The notes under the pieces: generated by a model
What the model was told of the DNA's origin: nothing
Databases searched by the model: none
Seen by the model: only the letters and a program-made list of their open reading frames with translations
Source: Brachypodium distachyon
Taxonomy: Eukaryota > Streptophyta > Magnoliopsida > Poales > Poaceae
Direction: 5' to 3'
Length of the DNA stretch: 64,000 nucleotides
NCBI RefSeq assembly: GCF_000005505.3
Contig: NC_016134.3
Location: forward strand, 44,792,650-44,856,649
Made by a program: the position numbers and the translations under genes
Shown: piece after piece, positions 33,801 through 44,966 of the stretch
How the letters are laid out: every line of letters starts with the position of its first letter
How positions within the stretch are numbered: position 1 is the stretch's first letter

Positions 33801-34312
33801 AGATTCAGCTACGCAGTGGGAAACTCTGTTGGATTTCAAAATGTCTCCTTTCATTTGCCAACCTACAAAGCTTGCATATCATTGGTGACACGGAGATAAA
33901 GCAGCGGGATCTTGATATGGTTGGAAGCATAGCTACTCTGCTGGAATTCAAGCTGCGGTACTGTCGCTGCGTAGGGCCCATAATCATCGGCAGAGGGTTT
34001 CCACAGCTACAGAAGCTTGCTTTCTACTACAGTTATATGCAGTTGACATTTGAAGTGGGGGCTATGCCGAATGTCAAGAAGCTTGACTTCAGTATTCACC
34101 TAAAGAGCTTCAAATCTGCTGGTGGTGGTTTTGATTTTGGCATCCAGCACCTCTCCAGCCTTGCTTCGATCCGTGTCACCATAAGTTGTGATGGCGCAAG
34201 GGCTGCATATGTTGAGTCTACGGAGCGTTCCTTCAGGAGCATGGCCGAGGCAAACCCCAACCGCCCCACATTGGAAATTACGAGAGAACTAACGGAGGAC
34301 ATGTTAGAGTAA
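30898..34312 (+). CDS. CC-NB-ARC-LRR immune receptor (CNL)
   Basis: Three exons, 30,898-31,319, 31,463-31,837 and 32,368-34,312, encode 913 aa. This is an intracellular nucleotide-binding immune receptor. An N-terminal Rx-type coiled coil (1-140, MAELLVSVSTGAMGSLLCKL, with a kinked EDSIDKF motif) is followed by NB-ARC: P-loop GYGGLGKTT (192-200), kinase-2 YFIIIDDIW (267-275), RNBS-B VIMTTTR, GLPL (CGGLPLAI) and an MHD-type VHD (488-490). About 400 residues of irregular leucine-rich repeats follow. There is no integrated decoy domain. The exon 2 acceptor matters: splicing at 31,456 gives an early TAG, while 31,463 keeps the whole frame (2742 nt, divisible by 3). All key motifs are intact, so I call it functional. 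The effector it recognises cannot be inferred. Its 3' UTR is shared with the preceding gene. Confidence 0.92.
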
Positions 34313-34342
34313 CAATAGCACAGTAGATGCCAAAGGCAAATG

Positions 34343-34514
34343 GCTAGTGTCCTGTTTCTGCTAGCTCAGTTTCACCTCTGTACTCTGGATGAATGTAATG
34401 TATGGATGCTTGTTGTCTGTTGTCTCAATGAAAATATCAGTCCAGAACGTGTTCTGTTTAAATGAACAACTCCACTGACTAATTGTATGTATTAATATAT
34501 AGTTTGGATGGTTT
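34343..34514 (+). repeat. 3' UTR duplicate, copy 2 (immune receptor gene)
   Basis: This is the counterpart of 30,091-30,240, with a small extra segment near 34,438-34,465. It starts about 30 nt after the stop codon. Confidence 0.85.
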
Positions 34515-36633
34515 AGCACCACCAGTTTGGCAACTGAAGAACTAGTGTGTCTTATCTGCAGTTCATGACTGGAGGCGTGCATGATGTACCCAGAACAATG
34601 GCACGGAATAGAAGTGAGGCTTGCTAGTATCAAAGAAGTGAAACCTGCTAGCCTTTCAGACCAAACGGAGGGAGAAACTTATGCTTGGGCCAAAAATCAA
34701 GGAAGTGAAACCTGATGTCAATGCTCAGATGGGAGAGTGGTGGGCTGATGAATCGAGGACAGACTCGTTATCCTGGTGGTAGCTTGCCACATTTGCAGAT
34801 TTCCAATAATGCGCCTCTGGAAACAACTCTCTCCTGAATTGTAGAAGAAGATCCAAATCCTGAGCCCAGATCTTCTTCATTCTTAGGTCAATTGTCTTTG
34901 CTGATCTGATCTCTACCCTTCGCAGCTTCTATGGGGAGCCTTTCTCTGTGACCTGAATTTTCTTCCTGTAATACATACATACATACATGCAGGATGAACT
35001 TCTCCTGTATGCTCTTGGGGGTGTGTGCTGATGCGATCGCAGCGATAATTCTTCTCTCCAATGAAGCATTAATCTGGCTTTGACTGGGTTGAAAATAGAG
35101 GGGCTCATCAGTCATTACACTGAACCTGAACTCCTGAAAAATGTGGACCCCAGGCCTGAAGCTACCCTAGAAGGCCTTGATCCTGTAATGGTCACCATTT
35201 TTCTACATGGCCTGAAGATATGTAGTTTCCCATTTCTAGTAAATCTAGAGCTAGGATGCTAATGTAAATGGAACTTTGCTGGAAAGAGTAGCTAGATTTG
35301 CTCAATGCAAACAAGTTTTGGTGGTAATTGTTGACTTAAAACACTTAACTAAGAAGTAACTAATACTTTTCTCTAGAGTATCAGTTCAGAATCAAATTGG
35401 AAACGGGATGGTCACCATTGCTACAGGTAACTAGAATCAAATGGTAAACGGGATGGTCACAATTCTTCCTGCCAGTCCCTGAAAGAATTTGACATGATAC
35501 GGCGCACACCATGGAGTACCAGTTCAGTAACGGGCCAAGAACTGCAACAAAGCAGCATCAGTTGCATTTACCTAATACTATTATCTGTTGATCAAGTCTC
35601 CATCAGTACCTCAGTAGCATGACTGCATCTGCAGGGATGAGTTCACCTAATGTTCAATTGTTGATTGGGTCTCAAGCTTCAATACTACCGAACAATCTTC
35701 CGAAGACGGCGCATGAAATGAAAACTTTACATGAATTTTGTAAGTTGATTAAGGTATGCGCGGACAAGTTTTCTGATGTTTTAATTTTCTTTATTTTAGT
35801 GTGGCGTTTATCGTTTGATGTGTACTTGGTCTAGCTTAGTCCCCCAAATTCAGGGCAGTGAAAGCTAAAGCTATGTCTACTGCCAAATTGCAGAGTTGGA
35901 GACCTGTTCTTGTTTAGTTTTTAACAATTTTGATGTTGTAGTTTGGCCAGGTGATGGTTTTGATGAAGTCATTTCCAGTTGCTTGATTATTTCCTCAGGT
36001 AGTATCTTCTCTTAACCTGTTCTTGTTTGGTTTTGGTGAGACCCTTAATTGATTTGTTCTTCTAAATTGTTTGTTAGTCACTGAACTTTTCAAATCTATT
36101 CATAATCTATGCACGCGATTGACCTGGTATTATTTTAATTGATTTTTTTTGTGTTCTTTCTCTTGGCTACTCTGGTACTTTTTCAATGTGTTACTTTATT
36201 CATTATATAAATAGTTAGGTTAATGTGATGTATGATTATTCCTGACAAATTCTTTTGTACTCAATTATCTGGAGCCATTTGTGGTTGAAAGTTGACATGT
36301 TGCTTACACTGACTTGTTCTGCCCCTGGTAGTTGTTCATTGTTGTTTCTGAAACTATATATATTTGCTAATGAGACAGTAGGATTACTCACTCAAGAAGA
36401 CCTAGTGTGCTGACAGCTACATGCTTGTATGGATTTAGCCATGTCCGGAGCCATGCATTGGCCTGGTCTTCAGACGTGGCTCAGTTTGTCTCGCACCTCA
36501 AGCCATTTTGCCAATTGATATGTTTTTTTAGTAATCCAGTTGATATGGTTTGCGGTGTCTGTTTAAATTTCAGCCTGGTTTCGTTGATATAGAGTATAGA
36601 CCCAGATCGAGGTACTTTCAAGCAGTGATATGC

Positions 36634-36738
36634 TACTCCCTCCGACCCATATTACTTGTCTCATCTAGACGCTTTTTAAACATAGATACATCCATATTTA
36701 GGCAAATTTGAGACAAGTAATATGGATCGGAGGGAGTA
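36634..36738. mobile_element. Stowaway MITE
   Basis: The element at 36,636-36,736 has ctccctccgacccatattac and gtaatatggatcggagggag as inverted ends and TA on both sides. Confidence 0.88.
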
Positions 36739-37156
36739 TCAAAACTAATTTAAATATCATCTACCTTGAAAGAATTTTGCAAGATGAATCCACGGACATT
36801 ATTTTAGCGGTTAAATCAATATAAATTTGCATATTATCAGTAGTCGTTTTTCAGAAGTTTTGACTGTATAGTTCCCACGGCTAGCATCTATTAATGTTGC
36901 ATTGTGCGGCAATGGTTATCTAACATAATAGAAAAACAGGGCTGCGGGTAATCTGGAGTAGTACTAGTATCCAAACAAGTGAGTATATAAGTTGCTGTTG
37001 CAGGTAGGCTTCTCTTTCAGATTTGCGTCACCAGAAGGAAGGTTTATCTAAGAATAATATTTTTCAAAGTTGCATGCAGGTTACGCATGGAAGAAGTCCA
37101 GTGCTGGCTGCCGCTGCAGGGGTTATCAGTAAGATAATGATGTCATGTTTCCCATG

Positions 37157-37282
37157 TACTCGCTCCGTCTAACAAAAAATGTCTCAAGTTTATCAAATTT
37201 TGGATGTATCTAGACATGATTTAGTGTATAGATGCATTTAAATTTAATCAAAATTGAGACATCTTTGTTGGACGGAAAAATA
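37157..37282. mobile_element. Stowaway-like MITE, degraded
   Basis: The element at 37,159-37,280 has ctcgctccgtctaacaaaaa and ttgttggacggaaaaa ends and TA flanks. Confidence 0.75.
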
Positions 37283-37628
37283 TAAAATATATAAAAATTA
37301 TAATGATGTCAAGTGTAACTAGCTGCAGTATAACAGTCTTCCCTGACAGTCAACATTGCAAGCCAGTTCCCAACACAATCTCTATATCCAAAAGAAGAGT
37401 CTATACATGTAATTAATGTTATGGAACACATATCCTGCTCCTCTTCCCTTTGCCCCTGCTCTCATGGCAAAATCCTAAAAGGAAAACAATCAGATCAACT
37501 TCTAACTGCACCCCGAAAAAATTAATAGAGGTGTCACGTCTGTTATCGCTGAGGACGTACGGTGAGATGAGATCGTATTGGTCCCTCTGTTTCTTTCCGG
37601 AAAAAAGGAAAGAAACGGCGTACCAGGC

Positions 37629-37753
37629 GTGCCGCGTCAGCCGCACACATGATTGGTCCACGTACGCAGGCTTCCAGGAGACGAAGGAGTGGACTAGCTA
37701 GCCTGTACGCCACGTCAGCGCACACACGAATTGTCCACGTACGTACGTCTTCC
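37629..37753. repeat. Tandem duplication of an ACGT-rich block
   Basis: Copy 1 (37,629-37,674) and copy 2 (37,703-37,753) share gccgcgtcagccgcacacat-type sequence followed by ttggtccacgtacg. Both carry CACGT/ACGTC cores that plant bZIP and bHLH factors can bind. No gene lies immediately adjacent. Confidence 0.6.
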
Positions 37754-38674
37754 ATGCTATATCTCGGCCATATATGCCGACCTCGCTTGACTTGAATCCG
37801 AACCACCGGCACGGGTAAATTACTTTCTCTTCTTCTTCCTCCGTTGAACCATTCCACCCTCGTTTCTTTGTTTGCCTTGCATGCAAAGGTTCCGGGTTCG
37901 GCACGTACGGGCCGGCCGGCGGCGCAAGAATTTCACACCTGAACCGATCAATACGCTCAGGCGTGTGGCGTGGTCGATCGATTGTAACAGCCATATAACT
38001 AATTGCACTTTTACTGTTTCCAGCATTTCTTGCTGCGTTTTCGACCGTTGTGCACCATTTTGCGTTGCCAATCAATGACGAACGAAACACAAGGAAATTT
38101 CACGTCAGTTTCTCAGGGAAACATTTCAATCCGGCAAGAATATGATTAAAAAAAACACTTTAGTATTGCGAGAACATATATACGTATCTTTCGATTGCCC
38201 GGACTAGGAAGCACGAAATCCTTGCAACGTTTTCCTAATTTTGCGCCATAATATAAGGGTTTCGTGTACTCAATGTATATTGTGTTTAACTGGAGAGGTG
38301 TAGGCAGGTATAGGACGTAGGCAATTGATCTTTGACATGTTTAATTGGAAGAGGCGGAAGCGAATCGTACAATGGCTCGTAACTCTTTTCAAAGTTTGCG
38401 AGTTTCAAGTTTGAACTGCTAGCACATATATGCGACTTTGCCTTAGCAGGGTAAATTTCACCCCCCAAAAAATGTTATCAGGAATATAGAACCACATAAA
38501 TTCAGTACCGTAGGAGAGATGGTTTCGCACTTTCACTGGTTTGCATTTCGTGGAAGATAAAATCTTGTGCACGTACACTCTTTGTTGAACTTTTTTTTGC
38601 TCTATTTTATAAATATAAATACAAAAAATAAACATGAATAGGAGTGTAAGTGTGTGACATCTCATTTGCTCAAG

Positions 38675-38840
38675 TTGACAAGGAAAGTTACTTTTAGCCG
38701 TTGACAAGAAAAGTTCTTTTGACAGCAGTTGAAAAAGAAGAGTTCTTTGTTGACAAGAAGAGTTCACGTTTTGTTTTACAGTAGTGACAAGAATAGTTCT
38801 TTTTTTTACGGCAGTTCACAAAGAACAGTTGAAAGCAAGT
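38675..38840. repeat. Degenerate tandem repeats of ttgacaagaaaagttctttt upstream of PP2C
   Basis: About five imperfect copies with a period of 25-35 nt lie near 38,675, 38,701, 38,727, 38,750 and 38,784. Each has a TTGAC or TGAC core. They sit 180-350 nt upstream of the PP2C TATA box. Confidence 0.65.
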
Positions 38841-38948
38841 AAGAAAAAAGTTACAGCTTATAAAAGTTTCACGCTCCTGTACACCTCACGCCTTTTTCAC
38901 CGGTTAAACCAAAACTTACCAAATTTAATCCCAACAAATTTCCATCGC

Positions 38949-39030
38949 CACGTCATCACCGTGGGCCCGTGGCTTTGACCGGTCAACCTCGCGACCCCTT
39001 CCTTTCTTCTTCCCCGTCACCTATATATCC
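38949..39030 (+). promoter_or_regulatory. PP2C core promoter: ACGT box, inverted W-box pair, TATA
   Basis: In order are ccacgtcatcacc (ACGT core, near 38,949), gtgggcccg (site-II-like), a perfect palindrome TTGACCGGTCAA (38,975-38,986) made of two W-box cores head to head, and cacctatatatccgc (TATA near 39,020). The start codon is about 135 nt further on. W-boxes are bound by WRKY factors, so defence- or wound-responsive control is inferred. Confidence 0.6.
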
Positions 39031-39158
39031 GCGAACCCAAGCAAGCAAGCACTTCCCCACGAATAGCGCTATAGCGAACCTAATCCAAGGAAGAAGAAGA
39101 AACTGACCCGACTCTAATCGCCGCCGGTGACGAAGACAGCCCTCGATCCGATCCGGCG

Positions 39159-42100
39159 ATGCTCCACAGCGTCAAGTTCCTCTGCTCCGTCGCCCGCCTC
39201 GTGCACGCGCTGCTCATGTCCCTCTGCTCCCCGCGGACGCCGCCGGCGCCCCTGCAGCAGGTGCAGGCGATCATCAAGGCGACGAAGGTGCTGCGCCCGG
39301 CGTCGATGGCGGTCGCCGACCACGACGAGAAGCCGCGGCCGCCTCCGGTGCTTGTCCTCCCGCCGGCGTTGTTCAAGCAGGGGGAGAAGGGGGCGAAGGC
39401 GAGGGGCAGGCCGTCGAGGCTTGTGATCCCGCCGCCGCCCGTGGCCGGCCGTGACGCCGGATTCGACCCGTTCGGGGAGGCGGCGGCGGCGGATCGCGTG
39501 GCGGCGGAGGTGGAGGAGCAGGGGGATGGGTTCTGCGTGGCGAGCAGGAGAGGGGTGAGGCATGCCATGGAGGACGCCTATGGCGCGGTCGCCGACGAGA
39601 TTCGTGGAGAATCCCGAATGGTAAATACTCCTGTGATCGGTTTAATTGGTTCATTGTGCATGTGAGCACCAAATTCATTAATTTGCCCTGCAGAATGGGG
39701 AACTTGGATGGTTAAGTGAATACATCAGTTTTTGATGGAACCTGAATCAATTTTAATTTAGGAGAAAAGGTAGGATAAAATTAATTCCACTGCATAAAGA
39801 TATATAAAAGGACATTAGCTAAGAATCAAATTTTGAGTAGTATGATTTCCCTTTTTTCTCTCTGCCCTTCATGCATACCCATGGTATCAGGGTGTCGAGG
39901 TTTGCTGAAAATGCAGTCATTTCGAATTGTCCGCATACTCCAAGTAGCCAGGATTATGAGATTTCCATCAAGAAGGGAGTATATAGCTCCAACAACTTGA
40001 TTATTCACATGAAAAAGAGCTAGAGCCCAGCTAGATTTCCGGCCGGTGATATACACTATCAGTTAGTGTTGATTAAGTGATTTTAAGCTGATTTTGTCGG
40101 GCAAAAATCAATTAGAGCGGTCACGTGAAGAATTTGCCCAGGCTTAATAAGCCGGCTGGCTCCGCCCATCTAGAGCAGACAACAACCTATGAAAATGATA
40201 TGAATTGTAAAACTATGGTGAAAATTTTGTGCTAAACTCCCAACCCCCAAAATATTCTTGTGGTAATTAGTAATTAAATGGCATTCCACTACCTAACAGT
40301 GATCGAGACCATACATTGGAAAAATCTATTACATCTTTTTTTTGCGAAAAGGCCAAGACCATATATTAAATCAACCAACCATTACAGAACCATCTTTAAT
40401 GGAAAAATCCATTACATCATAAGGTATCAATGTGGGATTTCATGTTTGGTTCAATCAAATTAAGCATTCAAACTGTATTGAAGCTTCAAAAATCATACCA
40501 AAAGGTATATATGTCTAGCAATGCTAGTGGGATCTTGCATGATCAACCAGCCAACAGGGAAAAAAAATATGTTAGCTCTATACAAAATAAAATTGCCCAC
40601 AGACATGTCCATAAGCTTAATCCCGGCCCTTTGAGAAGAAGAAAAAAGGTCCAGAAGCTTAATATTATGCGTATCCCAAATGTGCAAACTTGACTCAACA
40701 TGACCTACTTGATCAGATGGACAGCTATAATGAAGTTTGTCAATTAAGCTCTCTAACCGGTACTGCAATGAAAGAATAATGTGCATGGTTGCCTTGTTCT
40801 TGGCTAGCAGTTGTTGTTGCTGGCCTCTACCAGCAGCAAACTAAAGGCCAAAAGAAGAAGAAAATTCTATCAAGTCCATCCTAGGAATTAGTAATATGAG
40901 TGAATTTAATTAAGTCGAGGTTTCACAAACAATTTAAACAATTCGTTGTCGCCAAGCAGAAACCAGGATAAGGGTAGAAGAAGAAAGCGTCAGCGCACTA
41001 GATGGCAAATGGCATGGGAAACACGCCGATCGACCAACATGCAACAAGATGCTTAACTAACGACGAAAAGAAGCGAATTAATCAACCCGGCCGGTCCATT
41101 GCTTAGCAAGAGAGCAAACTTCCAAGCGTAGACCACTAGCTATTTTCAGCCTTTGTTTCAGTTTGGATAATATTATTGACTACGAATCTGTGTGCACGTC
41201 GTTGATTAAATTGCAGGCGTTCTACGGTGTGTACGACGGGCATGGCGGCAGGGCGGCCGTGGACCTGGTCGCGGAAAGGCTGGGCAAGAACGTCGTCGCC
41301 GCCGCCGCCACGGCGAGCCCAGGAGACGAGCTGGGCGTCATGGCGGCGATCAGACAAGGGTATTTGACCACGGACAACGAGTTCTTGAGCCAGGTAATTA
41401 AGCACACACATCCATATTCATGCACAAATCATGTGTAGCCACGTAGTAGTGGTAGTACCAACATGCACACGTACGTACGCGCGTCAACATCTTGTTAGCT
41501 TAGTTACAAATTGCCAATTTGGCATGCAAAAGCAACAACGACAAGTAGCACCTTTTCCGCCCTTTGGACCAGTTCTTTGGCGACCTTTTCAAACTCCAGA
41601 GTAACCTTTCTCGATCTTCTGTTGTTATTATGTGTGCTAGTTGGAGGGGATCGATCGACGACGTTGACGGCGCTTGATAGCTGCGTGCATGCCTAATGGA
41701 TCCATATATGCAATACTCCATCCGATCCATAATAAATGTCTTAGATTTAGTACAACTTTGTACTAAATCTGAGACACTAGATGATTTACGGAGTAGCCGC
41801 AAGTAGCTAGTAGATGATGTACATACAGTTTTCCGGCCAGCCAGTCGTTGCCGTGTGGCTTCAGCTGGTGGCTCTGCAGCACATTTTCCTGCCAGTTGCT
41901 AATTTGGTTAATCAGCCGACATCGTCGACCAGACTCGATCAGTCTCTCCGATCCATCATCGCGCCTAAATACTTGACAAAATCCACAACTGCTGGCTGAC
42001 AGTCAATTACTTATTATGATAATGACACTGAGCTTAGCTTAGCTATATATAGAGCTAGCATTAATTTTTGATTAAACCCTGGACGTATATGCAGGGCTTG

Positions 42101-42634
42101 CGAGGCGGGTGCTGCGCGGCGACGGCGCTGCTCAAGGACGGCGACCTCTACGTGGCCAACGCGGGCGACTGCCGCGCCGTCCTCGGCACCCGGAGCGGCG
42201 CCGCCATCCCCTTAACCTCCGACCACACCCCGGCCCGCGACGACGAGCGGCGCCGCATCGAAGCCGCGGGCGGGTACGTGAGCAAGGGCAGCGGCGGCGT
42301 GTGGCGGGTGCAGGACACGCTGGCCGTGTCCCGGGCGCTCGGGGACGCCGACATGCGCGCCTCTGGCGTCACCGGCGTCCCCGAGGTGCACGCCGCCCGC
42401 CGCGTCACGGCCGACTGCGCGTTCCTCGTGCTCGCCTCCGATGGGGTGTGGAGCAAAGTGTCCGACCAGGAGGCCGTCGACGCCGTCATTGCTCGGATCA
42501 GCAGCTGCACGGAGAAGACGACGGCGTCCGTGGAGTGTTGTAAGGCGCTGGTGGCGTTGGCGAGGAGCCGGGGGAGCCGGGACGACATCACGGCCATGGT
42601 CGTCGATCTGCAGCGATTCCTCCTGCCGAGATAG
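39159..42634 (+). CDS. Protein phosphatase 2C (PP2C)
   Basis: Three exons, 39,159-39,620, 41,217-41,393 and 42,095-42,634, encode 392 aa, in frame with phase-0 introns. It is a Mg/Mn-dependent Ser/Thr phosphatase. PP2C metal-site motifs are present in order: [80 protein letters not shown] and [13 protein letters not shown] basic, Pro-rich N-terminus of about 120 residues precedes the catalytic domain. A kinase-interaction motif of the AP2C type is possible there, but I do not assert it. The layout suggests the AP2C-like (clade B) group that dephosphorylates MAP kinases, at moderate confidence. Intron 1 (1.6 kb) carries a retroelement tail and intron 2 a Stowaway MITE. Strong GC bias in exons 1 and 3 opens several false frames. 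Confidence 0.93.
40336..40412 (-). mobile_element. Non-LTR retroelement 3' tail (antisense) in PP2C intron 1
   Basis: On the minus strand the end reads ggttctgtaatggttggttg, then atttaatatatggtcttggc, then a short A-rich tail. The same tail sequence occurs in the opposite orientation at 52,637-52,690. Intron sequence up to about 40,800 may belong to the same insertion. Confidence 0.5.
41714..41795. mobile_element. Stowaway MITE in PP2C intron 2
   Basis: Ends ctccatccgatccataataa and gagacactagatgatttacggag form a partial palindrome with TA flanks. Confidence 0.75.
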
Positions 42635-44450
42635 CTAGCTCGATCCTTATCTGCGTGCATGGTTTTTTTTTAAAAGTGGGATTTACATATAGGCGAGGAA
42701 TGCATGATCTTAATTTCGGTACGTAGGCCTGCCTCCGAAGAGAATTAGTAGCACGCTTAATTACGTGCGTGCATATAGTGATATATAGGCCGGGCGCGGC
42801 GGCTCCAAGGAAAGTGCAGATGAATCGAGGTGTACAAAGTGTATAGCATCATTTGCTTCTCAGAGTAGATTGTTGATTGCTGTAATTTTGGTTTGCTAGT
42901 ACGGCAGAAAACGAAGGAGAAGGATGGGTTACACTGTTTTTTGTTTTTGGGAAAAATTGATGGATTACACTTTGTTGTTTTGTTTGTGAGTATGTGCTGT
43001 TTCAGGGGGAAAAAAGGCCATACTTTTCTGCTGGGCCTTAAAACGCCTTGGTGATGAACGAGGCAGGTTGCTCTCTAGGACTCAAAAGGGCCCAACGGAC
43101 TAGGAAATGAAATGGATAATGAGCACAAATCTAGCAAAACCAAAACCGAGCCATGCATCCGACTGTACTCGACAATCAAATAATTTGATGATCCAGCCCA
43201 TCCTAGACTCTGTTTGTCGTTGTTAAATTGTGTATTGTAGGAAAACATCCATAAAAATTGAGAAAAATGATCAACCAAGCGACAAAATCGACAAAAATTA
43301 GTTCGACAAATGGAATTGGTATAAACCATAATCGCCCAACGGGCGAGCCGTAGTACTGAACACCCCAGATCGGATTGAGGCCCCATGACATGGACAATTG
43401 GACATGTTGGTCAATTTCGATCTGGAGTTCTTGACCCCTCCAAAACAAACCGATCATCATTATCAGTCTCTCACGCTCCAAGCACCGGACGGTAGGCCAC
43501 TCGAGAGAGTGGCGTAGAAGATGCAACTGCACGTGCGGGCCCAGCCAAGCAAATCATTGACCAATCGAATGCACCCTCTCCACCTATTAAACTCTTGCGC
43601 GCGCGCAGAGAGAGAGAGAGAGAGAGGAATCTTCCCATGCAAAATGCTTGGAATATCTCTCCTGTCTTTCCACATCAACGTGCCCCTTCGAATTATATAA
43701 CCCTGCTATTCTCGATCACCCTTTTGATGAATAGCCGGCATTGTAGATCGATGATTTTTCTTTAGTTAATTGGCGGTGTTCCTTATGTTCTGTCTCCCTA
43801 AAGAAATCCGCGAGTCGCTGTCGTACGTCGTCCCAAATGCTCCACTTGCCAATGCAGTGTATAACTGTATATTAATCGATCGATCCACTCAAACCAGGAT
43901 TGGTTAATCAAATGTCATAAAACAACTCCGGAACCATTTTCTATCAGTAGAATAACTTTTGGTTGGAGTGATAAGTACTATAAAGAGTATAAAGTACTAT
44001 AGATTACCAAATCGGTTAGAGAAAGATTGTAAAAGTGTAGTCGATTTTGTCCATTAATTGCTTGCAGGCATGATAAATTGATAATGCAATATCTAAAAAA
44101 GAAACATGGAAAACTATGTGAAGAAGATAGCTACACCGAAGCAGTAAAATACGCACCACAGACGATAACAACTACGACGACTTGTACAATGATTGACTGA
44201 TCAAACGTGTAAGCCCATGCCGATTAATGAGAGCACTCCAAAGTCCACAAATGAACCCCAACTAAAACCATTTCTCTGATTTATTATAATTTTTTAAAGG
44301 TGGATTTGGAGTAGCTAGCAAGGAGCCAAGCATCCATCCAACAGTATATGCTACAAAAGCCAACACCACCATTGTCAAGCGAAAGCAAAGCAGCCAGCCA
44401 GCCAGTCAGCTCCAAGAGAGGACCCAATCAAACCCCAAAAAAAACAAACC
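42635..44450. other. Intergenic region between PP2C and the DUF538 gene
   Basis: It holds the PP2C 3' UTR and a GC/AG microsatellite (gcgcgcgc then agagagagagag, about 43,598-43,626). Minus-strand frames at 43,075-43,678 have no recognisable domain. No gene is supported. Confidence 0.5.
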
Positions 44451-44966
44451 ATGGCCACCCACCCTCTCCTCCTCTTCCTTCTCCCCGCCATAGCCGCCGC
44501 CGCCGCAGGAGCATCACCCTCCTCCTCGGCCTCGACGGACGACACCCCGACGGCGTACGAGATGCTGGAGCGGTACGACTTCCCGAGGGGGATCCTGCCG
44601 TTAGGCGTGGAAGGTTACGACCTCCGTGCCGACGGGGGATTCGAGGTCTACTTCCCGCGGGAGTGCGAGTTCCTGCTGTCGCGGCAGTGGCTGGTCAAGT
44701 ACGACACCCGGATCGCCGGGGCCGCCTCCGCGGGGAAGCTCTCTGCCCTGGAGGGGATCTACGTCAAGGTGCTCTTCCTCTGGGTCCCCGTCGCCGAGGT
44801 CGACCGCGACGGCGACCGCCTCAGCTTCTACATCGGCCCCGTCTCCACCTCTTTCCCTCTCGGGGACTTCGCCGACAGCCCCCACTGCCGCGGCTACGAC
44901 CTGACACGGGGACGAGGACGACATGGCGCCCGGCTCGTGGATGGCGGTGATGTGTACGCTTTGTAG
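44451..44966 (+). CDS. DUF538 family protein
   Basis: A single exon encodes 171 aa. A signal peptide (MATHPLLLFLLPAIAAAAAG) is followed by a complete DUF538 domain (about 33-150): YEMLERYDFPRGILPLGV, GFEVYFPRECEFLLSRQWLV, KYDTRIAGAASAGKL, GIYVKVLFLWVPVAEV and a C-terminal ADSPHCRGY. The family is plant-specific, mostly secreted or apoplastic, and its biochemical role is poorly defined. Proposals include lipid or chlorophyll-derivative binding and stress response. The ATG is chosen because it gives the signal peptide, and a longer frame at 44,348 is out of register. The tail after RGYD is Arg/Gly-rich and of no known meaning. High GC throughout produces false frames on both strands. Confidence 0.93.
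   Translation: MATHPLLLFLLPAIAAAAAGASPSSSASTDDTPTAYEMLERYDFPRGILPLGVEGYDLRADGGFEVYFPRECEFLLSRQWLVKYDTRIAGAASAGKLSALEGIYVKVLFLWVPVAEVDRDGDRLSFYIGPVSTSFPLGDFADSPHCRGYDLTRGRGRHGARLVDGGDVYAL

Larger units (their letters stand above)
34515..38674. other. Long intergenic region with MITEs and small duplications
   Basis: I see no convincing gene. Around 34,975 there is a short catacatacatacat microsatellite. At 35,388-35,463 a 33-bp block (caaatggtaaacgggatggt type) is tandemly duplicated. An open frame at 35,619-35,834 (SSPNVQLLIGSQASILPNNL, then PKTAHEMKTLHEF) reads like a transposon-protein fragment, with low certainty. Two Stowaway MITEs and a duplicated ACGT-rich block are listed separately. 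Confidence 0.45.

Noticed and set aside
42109..42660. Long alternative frames on both strands over PP2C exon 3
   Set aside because: They are GC-bias artefacts opposite or out of register with a clear PP2C catalytic domain.
44348..44950. 200-codon frame overlapping the DUF538 gene
   Set aside because: It is out of register with the DUF538 domain and Arg/Pro-rich from composition alone.
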